From Listeria weihenstephanensis (GTDB lineage: Bacteria; Bacillota; Bacilli; Lactobacillales; Listeriaceae), in contig NZ_CP011102.1 of NCBI RefSeq assembly GCF_003534205.1, forward strand, positions 2,926,036 to 2,990,035: a stretch of DNA of 64,000 nucleotides, read 5' to 3'. The notes under the pieces are model-generated. The model saw only the letters and a list, made by a program, of their open reading frames with translations, searched no databases and was not told where the DNA came from. Shown in pieces: positions 16,869 through 26,497 of this stretch. Position 1 is the stretch's first letter; each line of letters opens with the position of its first letter. The position numbers were made by a program, and so were the translations under genes.

Positions 16869-17122
16869 GAGCGAAGCGAGGAATGCTTAGATGCTAGGCA
16901 AAGCCGAGCACCGGAGTGGAGCGTACGATTTGTACGTTGACTGAAAACAGGGAGGAAGTCTTATCTCCGACCATGTAAGAAGTTATGCGTAGCTCACTTG
17001 CGAGGAAGAACGCCGGAGCACAGGCTTTAAGGATGGCAGATTCACTCTGTACATCTGCATATTGTTGTTGTAACTCATTTCATTTCGAACAACTCCAACA
17101 ATGAGCGTTCCTCGCTTCGCTC
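16869..17122 (+). repeat. Stem-loop element E3 (long form)
   Basis: A 254-base element ending just beyond the PFL gene. Arms GAGCGAAGCGAGGAATGCT and AGCGTTCCTCGCTTCGCTC pair at 18 of 19 positions. Inside: GATGCTAGGCAAAGCCGAG, a GTACGATTTGTAC hairpin, ACTGAAAACAGGGAG, GACCATGTAAGAAGTTA and a 3' hairpin starting GCATATTG (17057-17102). The last three blocks recur in the element at 32436. Confidence 0.85.
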
Positions 17123-17129
17123 GAAACGC

Positions 17130-18485
17130 TCAGTTTTTGAAAGAGTGAATCGGGGCAGGAATCCGGCCACCTCGAGCAATGAATTCTGCGGATGAATTTT
17201 TATTTACTCTCATTACTGGGGCAGTTCCAAGAAGACCGCCAAACTCGACCATATCTCCAACTTTAGTACCTTTTGCTGGAATTAAGCGTACGGCTGTCGT
17301 TTTATTGTTGATAACGCCAATTGCCGCCTCATCAGCGATCATTGCTGCAATAGTCGTTGCTGGGGTATCGCCTGGTATCGCGATCATATCAAGTCCTACG
17401 GAGCAAATCGCAGTCATTGCTTCTAGTTTTTCTAGATTCAGCGAACCGTTATTCACAGCTTCGATCATGCCTATATCCTCGGAAACTGGGATGAAAGCGC
17501 CACTTAATCCGCCGACGTGACCGCAAGCCATGACGCCTCCTTTTTTCACGGCATCGTTTAGAAGTGCGAGTGCGGCTGTTGTTCCGTGTGTTCCAACGGT
17601 TTCAAGGCCCATTTCTTCTAAAACATGTGCAACGGAATCTCCGACTGATGGGGTTGGTGCAAGTGAAAGGTCGACAATTCCAAAAGGTACACCTAGACGT
17701 TTCGATGCTTCTTGCCCAACGAGTTCGCCCATTCGTGTGATTTTAAATGCGGTTTGTTTTACCATTTCAGCAACTTTATCAAAACTCTCGCCTTTTACTT
17801 TTTCGATGGCTCGTTTGACTACGCCTGGTCCACTAACGCCGACATTAATAACGCAATCTGCCTCGCCCACTCCATGAAAAGCGCCTGCCATGAACGGATT
17901 ATCTTCTACAGCATTCGCGAATACAACCAATTTGGCACAGCCTAGCCCTTGTGTGTCAGCCGTCAGTTCTGCAGTTTTCTTGATGACTTCACCCATATCG
18001 CGAACAGCATCCATGTTGATTCCTGTTCGTGTGGAGCCGATATTGACGGAACCGCATACTCGTTCTGTTTGTGCTAGCGCCTCTGGGATCGAATTAATTA
18101 AAATCGCGTCGCCCTTTGTGTATCCTTTTTCAACTAGAGCCGAAAATCCTCCGATAAAATTGACACCTACTTTTTCAGCGGATTCATCTAGCGTTTTTGC
18201 GAAGGCAACGTAATCTTTATCTGCGGAAGCTCCTGCAATGATCGCGATTGGCGTCACGGAAATTCGCTTATTAATAATTGGTATTCCGAATTCTGATTCA
18301 ATTTGTTCGCCCGTTTCGACTAGTTTTTCTGCATATGTAGTAATTTTTTTGTATATTTTTGCGCGTGCCTTCTCGCCATCACTATCGATGCAATCAAGAA
18401 GGGATATACCCATCGTAATCGTTCTAATATCTAGTTTTTCTTCTTCAATCATTCGAATTGTTTCTAGGATTTGTTTCGTTTCCAT
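17130..18485 (-). CDS. PFL-family protein (DUF711/UPF0210)
   Basis: A 451-residue cytoplasmic protein of the DUF711 (UPF0210) family, structurally related to the PFL/ribonucleotide-reductase glycyl-radical barrel by family description, but without a known reaction. Conserved stretches are [37 protein letters not shown] and [21 protein letters not shown]. The start follows GGAGGTGCGG. The upstream ACT-domain gene ends 12 bases before it; the two are a conserved pair in Firmicutes, suggesting the ACT protein binds a small effector for this enzyme. Confidence 0.9.
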   Translation of the reverse strand: METKQILETIRMIEEEKLDIRTITMGISLLDCIDSDGEKARAKIYKKITTYAEKLVETGEQIESEFGIPIINKRISVTPIAIIAGASADKDYVAFAKTLDESAEKVGVNFIGGFSALVEKGYTKGDAILINSIPEALAQTERVCGSVNIGSTRTGINMDAVRDMGEVIKKTAELTADTQGLGCAKLVVFANAVEDNPFMAGAFHGVGEADCVINVGVSGPGVVKRAIEKVKGESFDKVAEMVKQTAFKITRMGELVGQEASKRLGVPFGIVDLSLAPTPSVGDSVAHVLEEMGLETVGTHGTTAALALLNDAVKKGGVMACGHVGGLSGAFIPVSEDIGMIEAVNNGSLNLEKLEAMTAICSVGLDMIAIPGDTPATTIAAMIADEAAIGVINNKTTAVRLIPAKGTKVGDMVEFGGLLGTAPVMRVNKNSSAEFIARGGRIPAPIHSFKN

Positions 18486-18497
18486 ATCCGCACCTCC

Positions 18498-18767
18498 TTA
18501 TAATTTATGCATCGAATTAAAAATTTCTTCGCGTTGAATGCTGACTTTGACTTCTAGATCTGCTCCTTTTTTCGAAAGCTGTTCTTTTATCTCGTCAAAA
18601 GCCTTTGTGGTCGTGTTGAGGTCAAGCATCATCATCATGGTGAAATAGCCATCCATAATCGTTTGTGATACGTCTAAAATATTGATTTCGAGTTCGCTCA
18701 GTTCATTACTGACGCCGGCGATAATCCCAACGTTATCTTTCCCAATAACTGTTAAAATTGCTTTCAA
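18498..18767 (-). CDS. ACT-domain protein (UPF0237)
   Basis: An 89-residue stand-alone ACT-domain protein, similar to the UPF0237 family and to the N-terminal part of GcvR-like regulators. It contains AILTVIGKDNVGIIAGVSNELSELEINILDVSQ and an FTMMMMLDL strand. The start is a TTG (18765-18767) ten bases after GGAG; upstream in-frame starts add about 43 residues not expected in the family. Homologues begin with M-K/R-A-I at exactly this point. Paired with the DUF711 gene; probably a ligand-binding subunit. Confidence 0.88.
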   Translation of the reverse strand: MKAILTVIGKDNVGIIAGVSNELSELEINILDVSQTIMDGYFTMMMMLDLNTTTKAFDEIKEQLSKKGADLEVKVSIQREEIFNSMHKL

Positions 18768-18881
18768 ATGAATCCAGCTCCTTTTAAGTTGATAGATTCT
18801 ATTATACTTCTTATTACGCTGAATTTCACTAATTTTTTGAAAATAAAATCTTGAGTGTGTATTGCGGTTTCTTACGATAAC

Positions 18882-18930
18882 AAAAAAGTAGCACAAAACA
18901 CGTGCAGAATCGCGTTTTATGCTACTTTTG
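18882..18930 (-). terminator. Terminator of the LPXTG gene
   Basis: Long stem AAAAGTAGCA.AAAAC.CG paired with CG.GTTTTATGCTACTTTT; on the minus strand a six-T run follows. Confidence 0.88.
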
Positions 18931-18938
18931 CTATATCC

Positions 18939-21900
18939 TTATTTTTTTCTACGCAAGAAAAGTGCGCCAAGTGCGGCTAATAAGCCTCCAAAAAGAACAG
19001 TGGATGTGGTGTCGCTATCGCCTGTTTTTGGTAATGTTTTGGTCGGTGCTACTTTGGTTGGTTGGACCACTTTCACCGGGACAACTGGGCTTGCGGATGG
19101 TTCTGGATTAACGCTTGAGCTTGGTTTTACCGGTGTTGTTGGAACAGCGGGTGCCACTGGTATGATTGGATCTACCGGTACGATTGGTTGTGCGCCAACG
19201 AGGACGGTAATCGTAATCTGTGTCTCGTTGCCGTCGCTGTCTGTCACGCTGTACGTCACGTGGTAGATACCTGCTATATTTGGATTGACGTCGTTGCTGA
19301 TGACTTGGATTTGGCCAGTGAGGTCGCCATCTTCTAAGTCTTCCGCCGTCACGCCTGCTATTGGATCGAAGGCTTGGCCAAATGCTAGCGTGATGTCGCT
19401 CGCATGGATGACTGGTTTTTCATTCGTCAAAACAGTCACCGTGTAAGTTTGTTCCGTTGTGTTACCATCAGAATCTGTGATGCTGTAAGTTACTTGGTAC
19501 ACGCCAGCTACATCTGCGTTGACATTGTTGTTGATAATCTTAATATCGCTTGTAAGGTCGCCATCTTCTGCATCGGTTGCTGTGACACCTGCCATTGGAT
19601 CAAACGGGCGACCCGCTTTAATACTTGTATCTTGACCTGTGATCACTGGTTTTTCATTGCTAAGGACCGTGATTGTAATTGTTTTTTCGGTGGTATTGCC
19701 ATCCGAATCTAGAATGCTGTACGTAATATGATAGTCGCCAGGAACATCGATGTTAACGTCGTTTGCGATGACTTTGATGTTGTCGCTGATGTCGCCGTCT
19801 TCCAGATCATTGGCTGAAACACCTATCATTGGATTAAATGTAAGATGTGCTTTGACTGTACGATCCCCTGCTGTGATCACTGGTTTTTCATTAGTTAAAA
19901 CAGTCACAGTGATCGTTTTTGTTGTTGTGTTATTGTCGGAATCTGTGACGCTATAAGTGATTGCGTACGTTCCTGCAACATCTGCATTTACATTGTTCTC
20001 TATGATTTTGATGGATTTGCTCACATCGCCATCTTCTAAATCATTTGCAGAAACAATCGTCATTGGGTCAAACGCAAAACCCGCTTTGAATGTTTGATCT
20101 GATACGTGAATCTCTGGTTTGTCATTGGTTCGCACGTAAATATGGCGGGTAACTGTTGTAGTATTGCCATCGGAATCTGTGACAGAGTATACCACTGTGT
20201 ACAGCCCTTCTGATTTCATATTCACGTTTGTAGATACTACCTTGATGCTTGCTGTTAGATCACCATCTTCGAGATCACTTGCCGTTACGCCATTGAATTG
20301 ATTAAATGTGTCGCCTGCTTTTAGGTACACATCGCTTGTTGTAATCACAGGCGCATCGTTCGTTAAAATAGTGACTTGGATCGTCTTTGTTACCGTGTTG
20401 CCATCAGAATCGGTGACACTATATGTTACGTGATACACACCAGCTTTTTCTGTGTCAACATTATTCGCCGTCACAGTGATTTTACTCGTCAGGTCACCAT
20501 CCTCGGTATCATGGGCAGTAACAGCTTTTTTCACATCAAACGTGTTGTGAATACGCTGCACAACATCAGAAGCTTCTATAACTGGAACATCATTACTTGT
20601 TACCGTCACAGTGATTGTTTTCTTCGTTGTGTTGCCATCAGAATCCGTTACGCTGTAGGTGACATGATACGTGCCAACTTTGCTTGTATCAACATCATTC
20701 GCTGTGACCGTTACTTTCGACGTCACATTCCCATCTTCCGTATCACTTGCCGTCACACCTGCAAGTGGGCTAAATGTTTTGCCTTTTTTCACGGATTGAT
20801 CTTTCGCCGTAATAATCGGAGCATCGTTACTTGTTACCGTGACCATGATGGTTTTCGTTGTGGTGTTACCATCAGAATTCGTTACCGAATAGGTCACGTG
20901 ATACGTACCAATTTTGCTTGTGTCGACATCATTCGCTGTCACGGTCACTTTCGACGTTATATCGCCATCTTCGCTGTCTGTTGCTGTCATGCCAGCTTTT
21001 GGATCATAGGTTTTGCCTTTTTTCACGGTCGTATCAGCGGCTAAAATAACTGGGGCAGCATCGCTTGTCACCGTCACTGTGATTGTTTTCTTCGTTGTGT
21101 TGCCATCGGAATCCGTCACAGCATACGTCACGTGATACGTACCAACTTTACCCGTATTGACATCGTTTGCTGTTACCGTAATTTTTGATGTCACGTTCCC
21201 ATCTTCCGTATCATTCGCCGTCACGCCTGTCAACGGATTAAACATATCACCTTTTTTCACAGATTTGTCCGCTGTTGAAATCGTCGGTGCGTCATTACTC
21301 CTCACGTTCACCGTAATCGTTTTCGTCGTTGTATTCCCGTCAGAATCAGTCACGCTATATGTCACATGGTATGTCCCAACTTTGCTAGTGTCAACATTAT
21401 TCGCCGTCACTGTCACTTTGCTTGTCACGTTACCATCTTCCGTATCGCTCGCCGCCACGCCTGCCAGTGGACTAAACACATCACCTTTTTTCATGCTCAC
21501 GTCAGCTGCTGTAATTACCGGGAACTCACCGCCGTTTACTTCTAAATCTACCCCTTGCGTATCGGCAGAATATTCCTTATCTGTAAAACCTAAATCTTCA
21601 TATACTACTTTTGTTTTAATATTTGTCGTAGGCGCTGTTTTAGCTAATCCTTTGATGCCAAAACTAACGACCGATGTTGTGCTCACGTTTACTTTGTCTA
21701 CATGAATTTTCACTGTATTAGTTTCTGCATTATAAGTCACATCAGTTGATGAAACGCCATCAATTAGGACCGAATCTGGTACATAACCCAACTGAGCAGG
21801 CAATGGGATTTCTAACGTAACATTCCCTGCATCCATGCCACCGGTATCTTGTAGATTAACATTATATTGTGTTGTTTCTCCTTTTTTGATACTCGCGCGT

Positions 21901-22619
21901 TGTAACGAATCGCTAACTTCTAACTTAGAAGGTGTCGAAAAAACCACATTATCTAAATAGTTCCCACTTGATATGTCCCCATCTGATGTTGACACGGCTT
22001 CGAATTGAAAACGCGTTGTAGTTTGTCCAGCAGGAATCGTATATGTTCCTTGATATGTTTTCCATGCTGTATTGTCTGTTTGCAATGTTGCAATCACAGG
22101 CAATTCGGTATTAGGTGATCCAAATTTCACAACTGCTGTATCCGTTCCATGTCTACCTCTATGCGAGACTTTCCAACGAATTGTTTTACCAGGTGTTGTG
22201 TCTACATCTTGGTAAAGTGCAGAGATAGTGTTCGCATTTATTTCGGCATACTGATCGCCATCAGCCGCCGCAACACCATCATAGTTTTTTTGCAATTCAA
22301 TTAAATTTTTTGCATCTGTTGTGTTCCAACCTGGCACTAGTGAAGCATCCATTTGGGCACTTCTTCCACTTATAACCGGATTTTCAAAACTACCATTCGT
22401 TAATCGAATTTCCTCATCATTATTTAAAAGTAAAAGATTCGATTTTAGATTTTTAATCAGTGCATTTTCTGGAATTGAATTTTGTACTTGCTTTAATCGT
22501 TCCTCTGCTTTTGTTGAATGTACCTCAGGATATTCTGCTGCTAATACTGTAGATGAAAATGGTACTCCTGCGCACATTATAAACGCTACTGTAGTTGCCC
22601 CTATTTTCTTAAGTTTCAT
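18939..22619 (-). CDS. LPXTG-anchored surface protein with ten DUF5011-like repeats
   Basis: A 1226-residue cell-wall protein anchored by sortase A. Signal peptide at about 1-28 (ending VLAAEYP). A carbohydrate-binding-like domain (about 75-230, FENPVISG ... VPGWNTTDAKN ... GDQYAEINANT) is followed by a DUF11-like domain (about 232-355, QYNVNLQDTGGMDAGNVTLE). Then ten immunoglobulin-like repeats of about 81 residues, each reading roughly VKKG..F.P..GVTA.D.EDGD.TS and GTYHVTYSVTDSDGNTT. A Pro/Val linker leads to LPKTG (about 1196), a hydrophobic segment and RRKK. Repeats 1-4 are closest to each other, suggesting recent expansion. Probably an adhesin stalk; the ligand is unknown. Confidence 0.93.
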   Translation of the reverse strand: MKLKKIGATTVAFIMCAGVPFSSTVLAAEYPEVHSTKAEERLKQVQNSIPENALIKNLKSNLLLLNNDEEIRLTNGSFENPVISGRSAQMDASLVPGWNTTDAKNLIELQKNYDGVAAADGDQYAEINANTISALYQDVDTTPGKTIRWKVSHRGRHGTDTAVVKFGSPNTELPVIATLQTDNTAWKTYQGTYTIPAGQTTTRFQFEAVSTSDGDISSGNYLDNVVFSTPSKLEVSDSLQRASIKKGETTQYNVNLQDTGGMDAGNVTLEIPLPAQLGYVPDSVLIDGVSSTDVTYNAETNTVKIHVDKVNVSTTSVVSFGIKGLAKTAPTTNIKTKVVYEDLGFTDKEYSADTQGVDLEVNGGEFPVITAADVSMKKGDVFSPLAGVAASDTEDGNVTSKVTVTANNVDTSKVGTYHVTYSVTDSDGNTTTKTITVNVRSNDAPTISTADKSVKKGDMFNPLTGVTANDTEDGNVTSKITVTANDVNTGKVGTYHVTYAVTDSDGNTTKKTITVTVTSDAAPVILAADTTVKKGKTYDPKAGMTATDSEDGDITSKVTVTANDVDTSKIGTYHVTYSVTNSDGNTTTKTIMVTVTSNDAPIITAKDQSVKKGKTFSPLAGVTASDTEDGNVTSKVTVTANDVDTSKVGTYHVTYSVTDSDGNTTKKTITVTVTSNDVPVIEASDVVQRIHNTFDVKKAVTAHDTEDGDLTSKITVTANNVDTEKAGVYHVTYSVTDSDGNTVTKTIQVTILTNDAPVITTSDVYLKAGDTFNQFNGVTASDLEDGDLTASIKVVSTNVNMKSEGLYTVVYSVTDSDGNTTTVTRHIYVRTNDKPEIHVSDQTFKAGFAFDPMTIVSANDLEDGDVSKSIKIIENNVNADVAGTYAITYSVTDSDNNTTTKTITVTVLTNEKPVITAGDRTVKAHLTFNPMIGVSANDLEDGDISDNIKVIANDVNIDVPGDYHITYSILDSDGNTTEKTITITVLSNEKPVITGQDTSIKAGRPFDPMAGVTATDAEDGDLTSDIKIINNNVNADVAGVYQVTYSITDSDGNTTEQTYTVTVLTNEKPVIHASDITLAFGQAFDPIAGVTAEDLEDGDLTGQIQVISNDVNPNIAGIYHVTYSVTDSDGNETQITITVLVGAQPIVPVDPIIPVAPAVPTTPVKPSSSVNPEPSASPVVPVKVVQPTKVAPTKTLPKTGDSDTTSTVLFGGLLAALGALFLRRKK

Positions 22620-22842
22620 TATTTTAAACCCTCCTCATAATAAGCGTGTACGAATTTCACAAACCGCATCGCTAAACTCAGCTTAGCATTTGTTACAGTC
22701 TAATAAAATACAGGATCTCCTCTTATTCCGCTTTAACTATGAATTTTTCGACACATTTTTCGAAAGAGATGGGTGCTGAAACATAAGTGCTAGTGAACTA
22801 AAAAGAGACATTCCCTTTTACAGAAATACCTCTTCATCTACA

Positions 22843-23979
22843 TTATTTAATTAAACTCAATGCTGGCTGGAATGCTTCAAAGTGAATATCCGATTGGGCA
22901 TGTCCCTGCGCTAATAAGATCGCTTCAATCTCTCTCATGAATGGAACTGGTCCGCATAGATAAATGGCCGCGCCTTGTTCTACAAGCTCCGACAAGTCGG
23001 CTTGGCTTATGTTTTCACCTGCAAAAAGATGATATCGTGCGCCTAGTTTTGTTTGGAATGCTTCGGCGAACACAGCGTATTCTTCAGATCTGACGCAATG
23101 TATCAGTTGTGCTTGATTGGCTGTTTCCAAGCTGTCAATCATTGCCGCAATCGGTGTGATACCAATACCACCTGCAATAAATACGTGCTGACTTGCTGCT
23201 TTGTCTAATTCGAAATCGCCTGCTGGAAGCGTCGCAAGAATCGTATCTCCAACTTGATAATTATCAAAAATATGATTGGAAACAACGCCTGCTGGATCCT
23301 TCTCATTTTCCTGTTTTATCGCGACTTGATAGGTTTTTCCATCAAATGCTTTCGTCAAACTGTATTGGCGATTGTGAAACAGCTCGTTCAGCTTCACTCG
23401 TAACGATATATATTGGCCTGGCGTGAAATCTACTAACTCGCCGCCATCATTTCGGGCTAAATTTAATGTGAAGATATTCGGTGCAATATGGCGCTTTTCT
23501 GTAATTTTGAATGCGATAAAATCTTGATTTCGTGCGTCACCCAGTGCGTCGTACATTTCTTGTTCCACCTCGATGAAAATGTCAGCAATAATGCCGTATG
23601 CAGCGCCCCATGCGTCCAAGATCTCTGGCGTCGCCGCGTCACCTAAGTATTCCGCGATTCCTTTTAATAAGTACTCGCCGACAATTGGGTAGTGCTCTGC
23701 TTTAATCGTGAGGCTACGATGTTTATGCGCAATCGTTTTGACTTGCGGTAATAGTACCTCTAACTGTTCGATATTTTCTGCTGCTAAATAAACCGTATTC
23801 GCCAAAGCCAGTGGCTGTGTGCCGATTTCTTGGTTGGTAAGGTTGAAGTAATTAAGTAATTCAGGATGGGCCTCGAACATTTTTTTATAAAAAATCGACG
23901 TAATTTCTTTGCCGTGTTCTTTTAAAATTGGTGCTGTGGATTTGACTATTTGCTTTTGTTCTTCTGTTATCATCGTCAT
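22843..23979 (-). CDS. hmp: Flavohaemoglobin (nitric oxide dioxygenase)
   Basis: A 378-residue three-domain enzyme that detoxifies NO to nitrate using O2 and NAD(P)H. The globin domain (about 1-140) keeps the distal Tyr in IFYKKMF and the proximal His in VKTIAHKHRSL. The FAD domain has RQYSLTKA and the NAD domain AGGIGITPIAAMI, ending with CGPVPFMREIEAIL. The ATG at 23977-23979 lies eight bases after AGGGGG. Full length and intact. It stands alone between the LPXTG gene and an RpiR regulator; no NsrR- or Fnr-like box was identified. Confidence 0.95.
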   Translation of the reverse strand: MTMITEEQKQIVKSTAPILKEHGKEITSIFYKKMFEAHPELLNYFNLTNQEIGTQPLALANTVYLAAENIEQLEVLLPQVKTIAHKHRSLTIKAEHYPIVGEYLLKGIAEYLGDAATPEILDAWGAAYGIIADIFIEVEQEMYDALGDARNQDFIAFKITEKRHIAPNIFTLNLARNDGGELVDFTPGQYISLRVKLNELFHNRQYSLTKAFDGKTYQVAIKQENEKDPAGVVSNHIFDNYQVGDTILATLPAGDFELDKAASQHVFIAGGIGITPIAAMIDSLETANQAQLIHCVRSEEYAVFAEAFQTKLGARYHLFAGENISQADLSELVEQGAAIYLCGPVPFMREIEAILLAQGHAQSDIHFEAFQPALSLIK

Positions 23980-24056
23980 TCTCAATTCCCCCTAAAAAAT
24001 GGTATACAACCTTTATGATATCACAGTTACCTCCACGAAGCTCTCGGGGTTTTCCC

Positions 24057-24809
24057 CTATTTACCTTCGCGATCGAGTTGTGTTCGGATTTCGCGTGCGA
24101 TGCATTCCACGGTATAAATGGCTGGGAGCTGGGAGGTGATGTCCGCTTCTTGATACATTTCTTTGTTTATATAGTAGGCAATATTGGCATCAGATAATTT
24201 AGCCATCGTCGAATTCGCGCTATTTGTGATCGTGACAATTTTGCATTTTTGCATTTTGAGCTGGTGGATGTACTTAATAATGTCCTCATTTTCGCCTGAA
24301 ACGGAAATCGCGATCATACATATTTTATCGGATAATTTGCTGGATAAGTGGTAAAACGGATGATTGAGCGGATCTTCAATGTGAAGCGCCAATGTAAACA
24401 ACGAGGAGAAATAGAGCGCGCCGTACTCTGCGATAATTCCTGATGAGCCGATGCCTACAAACAAAACGAGTTCTGCATCACGCAAAATTTTTGCCGATGC
24501 TGCAATATTCGCTTTAAATTCAGGTTGTGCCGTCCGTTTCAAGAAATCGATATACGTTGTTTCGTCTGACATGTCCACGTTGATCTTCGTCCGTTCTTGT
24601 GCGTACATCTGTAACTTCACCCGAAATTCGGAAAAGCCGCTGCAGTCAAATTTGCGACAAAAACGTAGAATTGTAGTCGTGCTAACATGCGTCGCGTCTG
24701 CTAAATCACGAATTCGCATATAGGTGACGGTATCCAAATTAGTTGCAATATAATTATAAATATCCATTTCCATATCATTTAATTCAATCGTTTTATCTAA
24801 AAAAAGCAT
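24057..24809 (-). CDS. RpiR/MurR-family regulator (copy 1)
   Basis: A 250-residue regulator with an N-terminal HTH_6 domain (YMRIRDLADATHVSTTTILRFCRKF) and a C-terminal SIS phosphosugar-binding domain (LVLFVGIGSSGIIAEYGALYFSSLF ... ISVSGENEDIIKYIHQLK). It starts at the ATG seven bases after GGAGG, matching the paralogue at 30779. It is divergent from the GH4 gene at 25021 and so probably controls it in response to a sugar phosphate. Highly similar to copy 2, with which it forms a duplicated module. Confidence 0.92.
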   Translation of the reverse strand: MLFLDKTIELNDMEMDIYNYIATNLDTVTYMRIRDLADATHVSTTTILRFCRKFDCSGFSEFRVKLQMYAQERTKINVDMSDETTYIDFLKRTAQPEFKANIAASAKILRDAELVLFVGIGSSGIIAEYGALYFSSLFTLALHIEDPLNHPFYHLSSKLSDKICMIAISVSGENEDIIKYIHQLKMQKCKIVTITNSANSTMAKLSDANIAYYINKEMYQEADITSQLPAIYTVECIAREIRTQLDREGK

Positions 24810-24965
24810 TCTCATGCCTCCGATCTTCTTTATATCACTATTTTAGCACGATGCCCTCCGATGTGACAAGGCGTTACATAAAAGGAACAAGTTCCAACTT
24901 CAAAAATCCTTAACAAATGCTCACAAAATAATAGCTATTTTTTCATTTTCAGCCTATACTATGGG

Positions 24966-24983
24966 GAGTAGAAAGCGTTATAC
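24966..24983. promoter_or_regulatory. cre-like site upstream of GH4 copy 2
   Basis: AGTAGAAAGCGTTATACA contains the GAAAGCGTTATAC core of a CcpA cre site, about 40 bases before the GH4 start in the divergent region with rpiR. Confidence 0.6.
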
Positions 24984-25020
24984 AAAACATAATAAAATAT
25001 AAAATATATTGGAGGAAAAA

Positions 25021-26340
25021 ATGATGTCTAAAGGTATTAAAATCGCGACAATCGGTGGCGGATCAAGTTATACTCCTGAATTAATTGAAGGTTTTATCAA
25101 ACGTCAAGATGAACTTCCAGTGCGTGAACTATGGCTTGTGGATGTACCGGCTGGTAAAGAGAAGCTTGAAATCGTCGGTAATTTAGCAAAACGGATGGTT
25201 GAAAAAGCTGGCGTGGATATGGAAATTCATTTGACGATGGATCGCGAAGAAGCGCTAAAAGGTGCCGATTTTGTAACAACACAATTACGCGTTGGTCAAT
25301 TGGATGCGCGTGTGAAAGATGAACGTATTCCGAACTCCCATGGTGTTGTTGGACAAGAAACAAACGGTCCTGGCGGTATGTTTAAAGGATTCCGTACAAT
25401 TCCTGTTATCCTTGATATTTGTAAGGATATGGAACGTCTTTGTCCGAACGCTTGGCTAATTAACTTTGCAAATCCTGCGGGAATGGTAACAGAAGCTGTT
25501 CTTCGTTATAGTAATACGAAAAAAGTTGTTGGCTTATGTAACGGCCCAATTGGCATCGAGAAAAATATTGCAGATATTCTAGGTGTTGACCATACGGAAA
25601 TCTATGTAGAATTTGTCGGTTTAAATCACATGGTTTTCGCAAAAACTGTTTACAAAGATGGCGAAGATGTAACGGCTGAAGTTGTTCAAAAAATGACGGA
25701 AGGCGAGTCTGGCTCGACGCTTAAAAACATCAACGCAACTGGCTGGGACGCAACATTCTTACGTACTTTAAACATGATTCCTATCGATTACTTGCGCTAC
25801 TACTGGCAAACTCGTACGCAGCTGGAAGATCAACAAGCCGCGTATGCAAAACACGGAACGCGTGCGGAGGTCGTGAAACGCGTGGAAGCGGAACTTTTCG
25901 AGTTATATAAAGATGTTGATCTAGCTGAAAAACCAAAACAATTGGAACAACGTGGTGGCGCTTATTACAGTGAAGCCGCTTGTAACTTGATTAACTCGAT
26001 TTACAATGACAAACGTGATATTCAAATCGTTAATACGCGTAATAATGGTGCGATTTTAGATATTGATCCAGATTCCGCGATTGAAACGAACTGCGTGATT
26101 ACCCGTCAAGGTCCGATTCCGCTAGCAAGTGGACATCTACCTGTGGCAATCAACGGTATCATCCAACAAATCAAAACAGTGGAACGCTTAACGGTGGAAG
26201 CTGCGGTAACTGGCGATTACGATAAGGCATTACTTGCTTTAACGATTAACCCTCTAGTACCAAGCGATACAGATGCTCGTGTTCTACTTGATGAACTACT
26301 TGAAGCACACAAAGAGTATTTACCACTTTTCTTTAAATAA
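25021..26340 (+). CDS. 6-phospho-beta-glucosidase, GH4 (copy 2)
   Basis: A 439-residue GH4 enzyme with NAD motif KIATIGGGSSYTPEL, VTTQLRVG, QETNGPGG, NPAGMVTEAVLR, GLCNGPIG, GLNHMVFAK and NTRNNG. Two adjacent ATG codons follow GGAGG by five and eight bases; the second (25024) matches the start of copy 3. Copies 2 and 3 are much closer to each other than either is to copy 1. It is transcribed alone, divergent from rpiR, and ends in its own terminator. No PTS permease is attached, so it probably shares one from another module. Confidence 0.93.
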   Translation: MMSKGIKIATIGGGSSYTPELIEGFIKRQDELPVRELWLVDVPAGKEKLEIVGNLAKRMVEKAGVDMEIHLTMDREEALKGADFVTTQLRVGQLDARVKDERIPNSHGVVGQETNGPGGMFKGFRTIPVILDICKDMERLCPNAWLINFANPAGMVTEAVLRYSNTKKVVGLCNGPIGIEKNIADILGVDHTEIYVEFVGLNHMVFAKTVYKDGEDVTAEVVQKMTEGESGSTLKNINATGWDATFLRTLNMIPIDYLRYYWQTRTQLEDQQAAYAKHGTRAEVVKRVEAELFELYKDVDLAEKPKQLEQRGGAYYSEAACNLINSIYNDKRDIQIVNTRNNGAILDIDPDSAIETNCVITRQGPIPLASGHLPVAINGIIQQIKTVERLTVEAAVTGDYDKALLALTINPLVPSDTDARVLLDELLEAHKEYLPLFFK

Positions 26341-26347
26341 AATTTCT

Positions 26348-26387
26348 AAAGACGGCAAGCTGTAGTTTGATAAGCTTGCCGTCTTTG
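26348..26387 (+). terminator. Terminator of GH4 copy 2
   Basis: Stem AAAGACGGCAAGCT/AGCTTGCCGTCTTT with trailing T's, eight bases after the stop. Confidence 0.9.
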
Positions 26388-26497
26388 TTTGTGTCAGAAA
26401 GTACACAATAAATATTGTTTTTTGTTAATTATTTAACAAATTTATTCTCCGTTTTGCTTTATACTATTCCTATAAGATAAATTAGGAGTGAACACAC

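Noticed and set aside
19200-21500. Regular repeats of about 240 bases looking like an array
   Set aside because: They are the coding repeats of the LPXTG protein in frame; no short repeat/spacer pattern and no cas genes, so not CRISPR.
20376-21705. Plus-strand open frames inside the LPXTG gene
   Set aside because: Antisense shadows of the repeats, with repetitive composition and no ribosome site.
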